Made by a program: the position numbers and the translations under genes. The notes beneath the pieces were generated by a model. The model searched no databases. It was given only the letters and a program-made list of their open reading frames with translations, and was not told where the DNA came from. From JANXMY01 sp965246745 (GTDB lineage: Bacteria; Armatimonadota; Armatimonadia; Armatimonadales; Capsulimonadaceae), in contig OZ251980.1 in NCBI GenBank assembly GCA_965246745.1, positions 1,674,001 to 1,738,000 of the forward strand: 64,000 nucleotides of DNA, written 5' to 3'. Shown here one piece after another: positions 54,527 through 62,009 of the stretch; position 1 is the first letter of the stretch; each line of letters opens with the position of its first letter.

Positions 54527-55648
54527 CTACCCAAAGCGGGCGTCTATGATTAAGTCCGGGCCGCAGCGCCGGACACGCCGAAAGCAAACCCCCTGCGCGT
54601 CGGCCATTCGCAGAGTTCCGACGCCGCCGACCGGGCCGGGGGCGGCGTCCCCGCCGATGATTTTCGGGGCGATAAATGCCACCCAGCGGTCGGCTAATTT
54701 CTGCTCCAGCAGCGACGCCGCCAGCATGCCACCGCTTTCTACCAGAACACTGATGATGTCGCCCCGAGTTCCCAGGCGGCACAAGAGGTCAGCCAAATCC
54801 ACGCGCCCGCCGCGCGAGTCGCAAAGAAGAATTTGGCAGCCCCGCGCTTCCAGCGCCGCCTGCCGGGCCGGGTCGGCATCGGCCGTCGCCGCGAAGAGGG
54901 TCCGCCCATCGCCTGCCGAGAGGCGCACGATTTGGGCCTCGGTCGGGGTCCGCAGGCGGCTGTCCACGATGATGCGCCACGGATTGCGGCCCGTTTTGCG
55001 CGTCAGCCGGGTCGTCAGCGCCGGGTCGTCGGCCAGCACGGTCCCCACGCCTGAAAGCACGGCATCGCAGCGGTCGCGTAATTGCCGATGCACCGCTACT
55101 CTTGACATCGGCGACGTGATCCACTTCGAATCGCCCGAAGCCGCCGCGATTTTGCCGTCGAGCGTCATGGCGGTCTTCAGCACGACCCAGGGCAGCCCAA
55201 ACGTCCGGTGCTTGACATACGCCGCGTTCAGCGCCCGCGCGTCGGCTTCCAGCGCCCCGACCGAGACTTCGACGCCGCCCGCTCGCAGCCGGGCGAACCC
55301 CTGCCCGCTGACCCGCACGTCGGGGTCCGCCATCGCGCAGACGACCCGCCGAATGCCCGCCGCCAGCAAAGCGTCGGCGCACGGCGGGGTGCGCCCGTGG
55401 TGCGAGCACGGCTCCAATGTCACAAACGCCGTCCCGCCCCGCGCCCGGTCTCCCGCGTCCCGCAGCGCGAACACTTCCGCGTGCGGCTCGCCCGGCTTCG
55501 GATGCCACCCTTCGCCGACTTTTTGCCCGCCAGCGTCGGTGATCACGCACCCGACCATCGGGTTCGGGCTGGCATGCCGCCCGAGCGCCGCCAGCCGCAG
55601 GGCGCGGCGCAGATGAACAATGTCGGCGGACAGCGTGCCGTTGGTCAT
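54527..55648 (-). CDS. ribD: Bifunctional riboflavin deaminase-reductase
   Basis: The 373-residue enzyme carries an N-terminal deaminase domain with zinc ligands in PHAEVFALRDAG and FVTLEPCSHHGRTPPCADAL, and a C-terminal reductase domain (VVLKTAMTLDGKIAAASGDS, DAVLSGVGTVLADDPALTTR, LVESGGMLAASLLEQKLADR). It performs two consecutive steps of riboflavin synthesis. It heads the operon. The ATG at 55648 lies within a 17-bp tandem repeat that duplicates the start region (ATGACC recurs at 55665 and 55682, in other frames). No FMN riboswitch is visible upstream. Confidence 0.95.
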   Translation of the reverse strand: MTNGTLSADIVHLRRALRLAALGRHASPNPMVGCVITDAGGQKVGEGWHPKPGEPHAEVFALRDAGDRARGGTAFVTLEPCSHHGRTPPCADALLAAGIRRVVCAMADPDVRVSGQGFARLRAGGVEVSVGALEADARALNAAYVKHRTFGLPWVVLKTAMTLDGKIAAASGDSKWITSPMSRVAVHRQLRDRCDAVLSGVGTVLADDPALTTRLTRKTGRNPWRIIVDSRLRTPTEAQIVRLSAGDGRTLFAATADADPARQAALEARGCQILLCDSRGGRVDLADLLCRLGTRGDIISVLVESGGMLAASLLEQKLADRWVAFIAPKIIGGDAAPGPVGGVGTLRMADAQGVCFRRVRRCGPDLIIDARFG

Positions 55649-55690
55649 AGTCGTTGTTTGGTCATAGTCGTTGTTTGGTCATAGTCGTTA
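55644..55690. repeat. 17-bp tandem repeat covering the ribD start codon
   Basis: GTCATAGTCGTTGTTTG is present at 55644-55660 and 55661-55677, with a partial third copy to 55690. Each copy contains the complement of ATGACC, so the ribD start codon is duplicated out of frame. Copy-number change would move the start relative to any upstream ribosome site. Confidence 0.92.
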
Positions 55691-55709
55691 TCATGTGCGT
55701 TGGAAGCCA

Positions 55710-55884
55710 CGCGACATAGGAGCCACGGCATAGGAGCCACGGATTGAAATCCGAGGCTGGAACAAACCAGTGTCGAAGCGACACAAGAAAAAGGGTACAG
55801 ACAATTCCCGCGTCGCCGCGACGCTGGTCTATCCGAGCCTCGGATTTCAATCCGTGGCTCCTATGCCGTGGCTTTTATGTCGCG
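55710..55884. repeat. REP-like palindrome R3, left copy
   Basis: The left arm GCGACATAGGAGCCACGG, then GCCACGGATTGAAATCCGAG, is mirrored at the right by CTCGGATTTCAATCCGTGGC and GCCGTGGCTTTTATGTCGCG. ATTGAAAT / ATTTCAAT forms the tip of each half. The inner part contains GTGTCGAAGCGACAC and GTCGCCGCGAC hairpins. The same element, slightly shorter, lies at 56415-56536 on the other side of the transposase gene. Confidence 0.9.
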
Positions 55885-55969
55885 TGGCTTTTATGTCGCG
55901 TGGCTTTTATGTCGCGTGGCTTTTATGTCGCGTGGCTTTTATGTCGCGTGGCTTTTATGTCGCGTGGCA
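55868..55969. repeat. 16-bp tandem array next to the transposase gene
   Basis: GTGGCTTTTATGTCGC is repeated six times without change (55868-55963) and trails into a partial seventh copy that meets the stop of the transposase gene at 55970. It continues the right arm of repeat R3. There are no spacers, so it is not a CRISPR array. Open frames across it are artefacts of the period. Confidence 0.95.
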
Positions 55970-56374
55970 TTAATCCGCCGGCGGTTCCCAGGGCAGCCAA
56001 ATCTTGTTCGTCGCATGGTGACGCTTTTGGTTTTCAATGTACGGAATGGCGGCCTTCAAATGCGGACGGCTCAAAGTGAAACCGCCATACCCGGCCTGCC
56101 ACTTAAACGCAATGCCTTTGCTGCCTGCGAATCGCGAAGATGCGCCCTTGATCTGCTGCACGACCTGGGACGGTCCCAGAGCCGAAGGGGGCTGCACGGC
56201 GAGATGCACATGGTCGGCAATGCCGCCGAGCGCCAAGATTGTGCAGTGCATGTGCCGCGCTTCGGCCCGGATCGAAGCGTAGATCAAATTTTCGACATCG
56301 CCGATCAGCAGCGGCTCACGCTGATAGGTCGCCCAGACCAGATGCAAATAATACTCGACATGACTGTGGCTCAT
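55970..56374 (-). CDS. REP-associated tyrosine transposase (Y1, IS200/IS605-like)
   Basis: The 134-residue protein is a single-domain HUH nuclease of the TnpA-REP type. It opens SHVEYYLHLVWATYQREPLL; the metal-binding HUH motif is His55-Val-His57 (GIADHVHLAVQPP); FKWQAGYGGFTLSRP and the catalytic Tyr112 in AIPYIENQKRHH follow. All are standard for REP-associated transposases, which nick and move single-stranded palindromic repeats. The ATG at 56374 has GGAGG 8 bases upstream; an extended frame into the right-hand repeat is not real. Palindromic R3 repeats flank it on both sides. Confidence 0.93.
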   Translation of the reverse strand: MSHSHVEYYLHLVWATYQREPLLIGDVENLIYASIRAEARHMHCTILALGGIADHVHLAVQPPSALGPSQVVQQIKGASSRFAGSKGIAFKWQAGYGGFTLSRPHLKAAIPYIENQKRHHATNKIWLPWEPPAD

Positions 56375-56414
56375 TGCGTACCCTCCGTGGTGAAGAAAAA
56401 TTAATTTGCAGCTC

Positions 56415-56536
56415 GCCACGGATTGAAATCCGAGGCTCGGGCAAACCAGCGTCGCCGCGACGCGGGAATGTTTTCGCACTTTGTCTTGTGTCGCCGCGAC
56501 ACTGGTTTGTTCCAGCCTCGGATTTCAATCCGTGGC
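56415..56536. repeat. REP-like palindrome R3, right copy
   Basis: GCCACGGATTGAAATCCGAG at the left and CTCGGATTTCAATCCGTGGC at the right are perfect complements. GTCGCCGCGAC occurs twice inside. It matches the left copy (55710-55884) in order and sequence and lies 40 bases upstream of the transposase start codon. Confidence 0.92.
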
Positions 56537-56549
56537 TGCTCCGTAGCTC

Positions 56550-57674
56550 CTACTCCCCCGCCTGCTCTTCCAAAAACTCCGCAAGCTGTGCCAGCGACGG
56601 GCTGACGGCGCTGCGGACGTAGTAGCCCGACGTGCCGACCGCCGCCGTCGCGGCTTCGTCGTCGGTCAAACCGAGCTGCTTGGCGAGGCAAAAGCCGGCG
56701 TTGAAGTGGTCCCCCGCCCCCGTCGAGATCAGCGGGTTTTCGACAAACGGGCCGTCCACATTCGCCGTGATCTCGCCGCGCGTCCCGACCACGGCATACG
56801 CGCGGGGGTGGACCACGACCGCTTCGACGGGCAGCTTGGCGCTGATAAATGCCGAGACGCCCAAAACTTCCGAGCGCCCGTGATGCCCGCCGTCATAGCC
56901 TAAAGCCTGTCCGACCCGGAAGGCTTCTTTTTCGTTTAACCCGAGCGTCACCGGCCCGAACTCCTGAAACCGCGACAGCAGGCGGCACGCGGCGGCGACT
57001 TTGGCGTCCGGGTGCTTTTCCGGGTCGGCCAAATCAAAAAAGAAGCGGCGCGTGGGGGAAGGGGGCTGACCGGCCAGCAGAGTGAGAATCTCTTCCCAAA
57101 TGGCCGACATCGCGGGGATCATGGTCCAGTTGACCAGTGCCAGGAGGTCAGCATCCGCGAATAAGCTGACGAGGCCGTCGGCCCCGGCCCGCTCCAGCAA
57201 TCGGGGCCAGGTGACTGCCTCCAGCGGCTCCAGCTTGCCGAGCATGACTTTGCCGTCCTCAAACTCTAAAGCGTCGGTGTGGCCCGGCGCTCCCAGCGAG
57301 ATGAGGGTTGAGGTCCGGCCCATCTCCTCAAACGCCGGGTGCAGGCCGCCGCCTTCGCCGAGCGGCCCGACGCACGAGACCTGCGGCCCGAGCGCCGCCA
57401 GCGCGTTCGCCAGGATCGGCCCGTTGCCGCCGAGCTTGACCCGCTCGACCACCAGTTCCAAATTGGTGCTTTGGCCCGACGCCCCGATGATGCGCGTTCC
57501 CAGCTCGACAATCTGCTCAATGGTCGTGTATTCCGTGTCCGAAGTCCGCCGGTCTACGACCCGGATAATCTCGTCCACAAACGCATCCAGCCCGACCGTC
57601 ATCTTCAGCGGCGCGGCATCGGCGGCGACTTCGCGCAGGCGGGCCGCCGTCCGGGCGGTCAAGTCTTTGTACAT
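56550..57674 (-). CDS. PfkB-family carbohydrate kinase
   Basis: The 374-residue protein is a ribokinase-fold sugar kinase. The GG motif is KLGGNGPILANALAALG near residue 80, FFFDLADPEKHPDAKVAAA lies mid-protein, and the C-terminal PfkB signature is ISTGAGDHFNAGFCLA with the catalytic Asp and anion hole. The N-terminal extension (TARTAARLREVAADAAPLKM) is longer than in ribokinase. Substrates range over ribose, fructose and nucleosides, and the sequence does not tell which. GGAG precedes the ATG at 57674. Confidence 0.9.
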   Translation of the reverse strand: MYKDLTARTAARLREVAADAAPLKMTVGLDAFVDEIIRVVDRRTSDTEYTTIEQIVELGTRIIGASGQSTNLELVVERVKLGGNGPILANALAALGPQVSCVGPLGEGGGLHPAFEEMGRTSTLISLGAPGHTDALEFEDGKVMLGKLEPLEAVTWPRLLERAGADGLVSLFADADLLALVNWTMIPAMSAIWEEILTLLAGQPPSPTRRFFFDLADPEKHPDAKVAAACRLLSRFQEFGPVTLGLNEKEAFRVGQALGYDGGHHGRSEVLGVSAFISAKLPVEAVVVHPRAYAVVGTRGEITANVDGPFVENPLISTGAGDHFNAGFCLAKQLGLTDDEAATAAVGTSGYYVRSAVSPSLAQLAEFLEEQAGE

Positions 57675-57694
57675 AAGGGCGTTCTCCGTTCGAC

Positions 57695-57719
57695 AAAAAC
57701 GCCCGCGTGTTACGCGGGC
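57695..57719 (-). terminator. Intrinsic terminator between the small membrane gene and the PfkB kinase
   Basis: GCCCGCG / CGCGGGC at 57701-57719 forms a stem; on the minus strand it is followed by GTTTTTG. It starts directly after the stop of the gene at 57726 and ends 20 bases before the kinase start, so the kinase must have its own promoter or rely on read-through. Confidence 0.88.
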
Positions 57720-57725
57720 AGAAAA

Positions 57726-58106
57726 TTACGCGGGCGGGTCAAGGCGCTGCGACAGCGGGCCGAGTGTTTCCTGCTTCAGCTTGCGGCGGGTTTCCGCCAG
57801 CAGGACCAAGTTTTCGCGCCAGTCCAACAGCGCCAGGGGAACCAGCGGGAGCGAGGCCAGCACGGTCAGCATCCAGTATTGTATCCAGCCGATCAGCGCC
57901 CGCTTGTCGCCGGGATGCGGGGTCGGCAGGAACGTCCCGCCGAGCCAGAGGCCGAGCACGGCAATCAAAAAGAACAAGCCCCAAACGCGCAGTTTTTTTT
58001 GCTTCGGCGTAATCAGCGTGTCAGGCCGGGACCAGCGGCGGACTTCCCAGACGCCGTACCCGGCGGCGGCGAGAAGCGCGAGGATAAGAGCGGCGCGGAG
58101 CAGCAT
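57726..58106 (-). CDS. Small membrane protein of unknown function
   Basis: The 126-residue protein is not recognised. It has three hydrophobic stretches: LLRAALILALLAAAGYGVWE (residues 2-21), VWGLFFLIAVLGLWLGGTFL and WIQYWMLTVLASLPLVPLAL, then an amphipathic C-terminal helix (LVLLAETRRKLKQETLGPLS). The ATG at 58106 has CAGGAGACCTG upstream. Repeat R4c separates it from rpe. A terminator follows immediately. Confidence 0.75.
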   Translation of the reverse strand: MLLRAALILALLAAAGYGVWEVRRWSRPDTLITPKQKKLRVWGLFFLIAVLGLWLGGTFLPTPHPGDKRALIGWIQYWMLTVLASLPLVPLALLDWRENLVLLAETRRKLKQETLGPLSQRLDPPA

Positions 58107-58135
58107 GGCAGGTCTCCTGAAAATGAAAAAGGCCC

Positions 58136-58203
58136 GTAGGGGCGCTGCTTGCTGCGCCCTCCGTCCTGTTCCGCATTGCTCCCCCATTATTGGGGGCGGG
58201 GGG
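58136..58203. repeat. Dispersed repeat R4, copy c (simple form)
   Basis: CGTAGGGGCGCTGCTTGCTG, then CGCCCTCCGTCCTGTTCCGC, ATTGCTCCCCCATTATTGGG and GGCGGGGGGGCT. This unamplified copy shows the basic order of parts of R4. It ends at the stop codon of rpe. Confidence 0.85.
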
Positions 58204-58204
58204 G

Positions 58205-58882
58205 CTACCGGCGCGGCGCGGCGGCTTCGGCGACCCGGCGCAGCTCGGCGACGGCGTCGGCGAGGCCCTCGGGGTGATGGAACACGGCGCTGCCGGCAAT
58301 CAGCGTGTCCGCGCCGGCTTTGGCGGCCAGCGGGGCCGTGTCGGCGTTGATACCGCCGTCCACCCCGATCTCAAACCGCAGGCCGTGGGCGCGGCGAAGC
58401 TCGGACAGGGCATGGATTTTTTGCAGCATCTCGGCCAAAAACGCCTGCCCGCCGAAACCGGGGTTGACGGTCATCACGAGCACGCGGTCCAAATCGCCGA
58501 GCACCCATTCAATCGCCGAGATCGGGGTCGCCGGGTTCAGCGCGACCCCGGCCTTCGCCCCGGCGTCTTTGATTTGGCGCAGCAGCCGGTTCAAATGGTA
58601 TGTCGTTTCCGGGTGGACCGTGACGATATTGGAGCCGGCCTGGGCGAACTCGGCGACATAAAGCTCGGGCCGCTCGATCATCAGATGCGTGTCAAATTGG
58701 GTTTGCGTCACGGGCCGCAGGGCGCGGACAAGCTGCGGGCCGAACGAGATGTTCGGGACAAAATGGCCGTCCATGATGTCAATATGGATGTAGTCCGCGC
58801 CGGCGCTCGACAGCTCGGCGGTGGCCTCGGCAAACGCGCCGAAGTCGGCGGACAAAATAGACGGCGCGATTTTGATGGGCAT
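58205..58882 (-). CDS. rpe: Ribulose-phosphate 3-epimerase
   Basis: The 225-residue TIM-barrel enzyme interconverts ribulose 5-phosphate and xylulose 5-phosphate. It shows IKIAPSILSADFGAFAEATA, YIHIDIMDGHFVPNISFGP with metal ligands, THLMIERPELYVAEFAQAG, VTVHPETTYHLNRLLRQIKD, LVMTVNPGFGGQAFLAEML and the terminal IGVDGGINADTAPLAAKAGA. The ATG at 58882 matches family N-termini; an upstream in-frame ATG at 58909 lacks support. AGGAA lies 9 bases before the start. Confidence 0.96.
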   Translation of the reverse strand: MPIKIAPSILSADFGAFAEATAELSSAGADYIHIDIMDGHFVPNISFGPQLVRALRPVTQTQFDTHLMIERPELYVAEFAQAGSNIVTVHPETTYHLNRLLRQIKDAGAKAGVALNPATPISAIEWVLGDLDRVLVMTVNPGFGGQAFLAEMLQKIHALSELRRAHGLRFEIGVDGGINADTAPLAAKAGADTLIAGSAVFHHPEGLADAVAELRRVAEAAAPRR

Positions 58883-58911
58883 GGGCGCAGGTTCCTGAGT
58901 GATGGGCAAAA

Positions 58912-59063
58912 AGCGAGGAAGTGAACTTCACTCGCTCGTTAGGGTCGTCCTTCGGACGAGGAAAAACACAAGGCGAGCCAATCTTTCGTCCGCCAATCTT
59001 TCGTCCGCCAATCTTTCGTCCGAAGGACGACCCTAACGAGCGAGTGAAGTTCAATTCCTCGCT
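58912..59063. repeat. Dispersed palindromic repeat R1, copy d
   Basis: The left arm AGCGAGGAAGTGAACTTCAC plus TCGCTCGTTAGGGTCGTCC is mirrored at the right by GGACGACCCTAACGAGCGAG and TTCAATTCCTCGCT. In the loop, CCAATCTTTCGTCCG is repeated three times in tandem (58978-59022). It separates the pseudokinase gene from rpe on the same strand. Confidence 0.9.
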
Positions 59064-59080
59064 CTTGCGCTGCCTGTGCT

Positions 59081-61135
59081 TTACAGCACCTGCTGCTTGA
59101 CCAGTCTGCCGTCTAAAAAGATGCGGAACGTGATCTTGTTGCCGAAGCCCTGCGCCGGCTCGCTGACATCCTCGCCGGGGTCGTGGTTCTCGTCATACAC
59201 CAAATTGGTGCCGGTCGTGTCCTGGACTTCAATCTGGACATGACGGGAGCGGCGCGGGTGGCGCGGCACGGTGAACGCAATCGTGAACTGGCGCAGGCGG
59301 GCGGTCTGCGGCGGCTCGGCCGTCCCGCTGTCCGGGGGCGGCACCGAGCCGTCGCCCGGCACGGTTACCACCGAGTCGGGCGGCAGAACCGCCGTGGTCG
59401 TCGGGCTGGCTTCGGTCGTGACCAGCGCCGATTCGCTCGGGTCGGACGTTCCGGCGGCGTTGACGGCGTTGACGGTATACGAATACGTCGTGTTCGGGTG
59501 GAGGCCCGTATCGGTGAAATGCGTGCTCGGAAGCGCCCGCGCGACAACCGTGGTATCGCCGTCGAGGGAGCGTGTCACCGTGTACGATTCGGCGCGGGGG
59601 GCGGCGTGCCAGTCCAACACGGCTTTGTCGGGGCCGGATGCCGTCCCCGAAACGTTTTCCGGGATGCCCGGCGGCTGCCGGCCTTTGGAAACCACAAAGT
59701 TGACCGCGGTGTTGCGGGCGACTTTGCTGCCGCTTTGCGGCGACTGACTGAGGATATTGCCGGCGGGGACGGTTTCGCTGTATTCCTGGGTCACTCTGCC
59801 GGGCGGCAGGGACGCCGAAAGCAGCGCTTTGGCGGCGTAGTCCTGCGTGGTGCCGACCAGCGGGGGGATCGTCAGCAGGCGCGGCCCGAGGCTGCGGTAC
59901 ACCGTGACTTCTTTGTCAGCTTTGATGGTGCGCCCGGCCAGCGGGTTCTGGGCGTAAATCTGGTCTTCCGGCATGGTGTCGCTGTAGGTGCTGTCGGCGC
60001 TTTCCACCAGCGTGAAGTGCTGCTGGGCGGCGGTCCGCTTGGCGTCGTCAAACGTTTTGCCGATCAAATTAGGCACCGTGACATCGTTCGGCACGTCCAG
60101 GAATTTGGTGGCGTACCAGACCAGTCCGATGACCCCTAAAACAAGCAGAACAAACAGCGCCGTGGTCAGTTTGGCGAGCAGCGATGCCGGCTCGCGCGGC
60201 GGCTTTGGCGGACGGCCTTCAAAGACGCCGTCGGGGCCGGCGACCGGCGGGCGGGGCTGACGCTTCGCGGGGGCATCGGCGCGTTTCGGTTCTTTGTCGG
60301 CTTTCGCGGATTTATCGGTCAGGGGGGACCACGTCAGCGGCTTGCCGGTGCGAAGGGCCGTGTGGATCGCCTGCAAGTCCGCCAGCAGGGTGCCGGCGGT
60401 GCGGTAGCGGGCGGCGGGATCGGCTTGCAGGCACTTCTGCACCAGGCCGTCCAGCGCGGGCGGAACGGCGGGAACAACCTCGCGGGGCGACAGCAGGCGG
60501 GTTCCGCCCGCCAGCGGCAGGGTGCCGGTCAGCATCTCGTACAGCATCGCGCCCAGCGCAAAGATGTCGCCGGCAAAGGTCGCCTCGCCTTCGGCCAGCT
60601 CCGGCGCCCGGTACGCGGCCCAGCCCGGCCCGGCGCTTTCGGCGGCGACCCGCGCCCCGTAAACAAAATCGGCGGTTTTGATCTGCCCTTCCGGGCTGAG
60701 AAGAACATGACCGGGCCGCAGGTCGCCGTGGGCGATCCCCGCCCGGTGCGCGGCGGCCAGCGCTTCGGTGACGGCAATGGCAATGTCGGTGGACACGGCC
60801 AGGGTGAACGGCGCGATCCGCCGGATGCGCTCTTGCAGCGTGATGCCGCGCATCTGCTCGCGGACGACGTACAAGTCTTCAGTGCCGTCGGCGACCCCTT
60901 GATCAAACACTTGCAGAATGCTTCCGTGCTCCAGGGTCTGCGCTTTTCGAACCGCCGCTTGGAATTCTTCGCGCCGGGCGGCCCCGGCCCCGAACACGGC
61001 GGCGGGCACGATTTGCAGCGCCACGACCCGGCCCGCGTCCCGGTCCCGCGCTTTGACGAACTCATACGGCGGGGTGTCCGGGCCGGGAGTCGCTTCTAAA
61101 ATTTCATAGCGCGGATTAACCGCCAGTGTTGACAA
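59081..61135 (-). CDS. PASTA-domain Ser/Thr kinase homologue, probably a pseudokinase
   Basis: The 684-residue protein has a PknB-like kinase domain (about 10-265), a membrane helix (LTTALFVLLVLGVIGLVWYA, near 330-350), two PASTA domains (about 355-420 and 423-488), a fibronectin type III domain (about 490-580) and a Ser/Pro/Thr-rich tail with a last beta domain. Key catalytic residues are missing. The glycine loop reads EATPGPDTPPYEF, the VAIK lysine is Gln41 (VVALQIV), HRD is HGD (136-138), the DLKPxN segment is DLRPGH, and DFG is DFV (156-158). Asp138 and Asp156 remain. It probably senses muropeptides through PASTA without normal phosphotransfer. The start is TTG with AAGGAG upstream. Confidence 0.88.
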   Translation of the reverse strand: MSTLAVNPRYEILEATPGPDTPPYEFVKARDRDAGRVVALQIVPAAVFGAGAARREEFQAAVRKAQTLEHGSILQVFDQGVADGTEDLYVVREQMRGITLQERIRRIAPFTLAVSTDIAIAVTEALAAAHRAGIAHGDLRPGHVLLSPEGQIKTADFVYGARVAAESAGPGWAAYRAPELAEGEATFAGDIFALGAMLYEMLTGTLPLAGGTRLLSPREVVPAVPPALDGLVQKCLQADPAARYRTAGTLLADLQAIHTALRTGKPLTWSPLTDKSAKADKEPKRADAPAKRQPRPPVAGPDGVFEGRPPKPPREPASLLAKLTTALFVLLVLGVIGLVWYATKFLDVPNDVTVPNLIGKTFDDAKRTAAQQHFTLVESADSTYSDTMPEDQIYAQNPLAGRTIKADKEVTVYRSLGPRLLTIPPLVGTTQDYAAKALLSASLPPGRVTQEYSETVPAGNILSQSPQSGSKVARNTAVNFVVSKGRQPPGIPENVSGTASGPDKAVLDWHAAPRAESYTVTRSLDGDTTVVARALPSTHFTDTGLHPNTTYSYTVNAVNAAGTSDPSESALVTTEASPTTTAVLPPDSVVTVPGDGSVPPPDSGTAEPPQTARLRQFTIAFTVPRHPRRSRHVQIEVQDTTGTNLVYDENHDPGEDVSEPAQGFGNKITFRIFLDGRLVKQQVL

Positions 61136-61164
61136 CGAAAAAAACTCCTTTGCGAGCGAAGCCG

Positions 61165-61794
61165 TCAGGAGGCCCAGTGAAGCGCGGTCCAGGAGCCGTT
61201 GGTGCCCGGCAGGTGCCAGTGCAGGCCGAGGGCGGGGTCATGCAGGTCGTTGACGACGCTGCGCCCGACCGTCCAGCGCTTGCCTTCAGCAAATCCAACG
61301 CCGTCTACCGTGACTGCCGACCCGCTGCGGCTTTTGACCTGCTCGGCGACGCCGTCGAAAATGCCCGGCACCGACGTTTTGTAGCCGTGCGCGGTCGGCG
61401 TGAACGCAATCGGGACACTGCGGACCGGCCGGCCCGGCCCCGGCCACTCGCCGTGCGCTGCCAGCAGGCCCAGCAGCGCCGCTTTCTGTGCCGGGGTCGC
61501 GCGGCTGTCGAGATACACGACCCCGCCGCCTGCCGTTTTTGTTCCATCCACCGAGATCATCGAAAGCCCGCTGATGTCCACCCCCGCGTAGGCCGCATGG
61601 TCCAAGTGGTAGACAGCCGCCAGCTCGCAGTCCGGCGGGCCGTTCTCAAACATGCACGGGCAGGCATACGCGCAGGAGCATTGATGGATGCAGACGCCCG
61701 ACGCTTCGTATTTTGCGGCGGCGGCCGGGTGCGGACCCGCCGCGCCGAGAAAAAGCGCGGCGAAAAACGCGGCAAGTGCGAATAATTGACGCAT
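61165..61794 (-). CDS. DUF1326 domain protein, exported
   Basis: The 209-residue protein starts with a signal peptide (LFALAAFFAALFLGAAGPHP), then the DUF1326 signature with clustered cysteines (SGVCIHQCSCAYACPCMFEN), LAAVYHLDHAAYAGVDISGL, YLDSRATPAQKAALLGLLAA and SRSGSAVTVDGVGFAEGKRW. The Cys-rich block (CxxxCSCxxxCPC) suggests metal binding, perhaps copper or zinc; the family function is unknown. It sits in a row of minus-strand genes between aroB and the PASTA protein. Confidence 0.87.
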   Translation of the reverse strand: MRQLFALAAFFAALFLGAAGPHPAAAAKYEASGVCIHQCSCAYACPCMFENGPPDCELAAVYHLDHAAYAGVDISGLSMISVDGTKTAGGGVVYLDSRATPAQKAALLGLLAAHGEWPGPGRPVRSVPIAFTPTAHGYKTSVPGIFDGVAEQVKSRSGSAVTVDGVGFAEGKRWTVGRSVVNDLHDPALGLHWHLPGTNGSWTALHWAS

Positions 61795-61802
61795 CGAAAA
61801 AC

Positions 61803-62009
61803 TTACTTTCTAGTTTTCGAGTGACCAAGATAAAGCGCGGCGGCGGCTCCGGCGGACACCAGCAGCATTGCGGCATACAGCGCCGACGCCGACGCCGTAT
61901 ACCGCCCGATTTCATTGGGGAAAAAGGTCCCGCCGAAGTAGAAAACGCCGACAACAGCCACCCAAACGACAAGCAGCCAATCGGCCCACGCCGGCGGTTT
62001 TTCAGACAT
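61803..62009 (-). CDS. Small two-helix membrane protein
   Basis: The 68-residue product is not recognised. It has two hydrophobic helices, WADWLLVVWVAVVGVFYFGG and YAAMLLVSAGAAAALYLG. The ATG at 62009 lies inside the last codons of aroB (8-base overlap), so it is probably translated by coupling. It is conserved only in context as far as I can tell and could be an accessory of the following DUF1326 protein. Confidence 0.65.
   Translation of the reverse strand: MSEKPPAWADWLLVVWVAVVGVFYFGGTFFPNEIGRYTASASALYAAMLLVSAGAAAALYLGHSKTRK

Noticed and set aside
55649..55960. FMN riboswitch upstream of ribD
   Set aside because: The conserved FMN-aptamer segments were not seen; the region is filled with tandem and palindromic repeats.
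55868..55969. Short direct repeats suggesting a CRISPR array
   Set aside because: The 16-bp units are contiguous with no spacers, and no cas genes are present; it is a simple tandem array.
55744..56404. Plus-strand open frames across the tandem array and the transposase gene
   Set aside because: A 16-bp period without stops keeps all frames open and gives repetitive peptides; the minus-strand transposase with HUH and Tyr motifs explains the coding signal.
56375..56479. N-terminal extension of the transposase
   Set aside because: It is translated from the right-hand R3 palindrome; the internal ATG at 56374 has a good GGAGG site and matches the usual family length.
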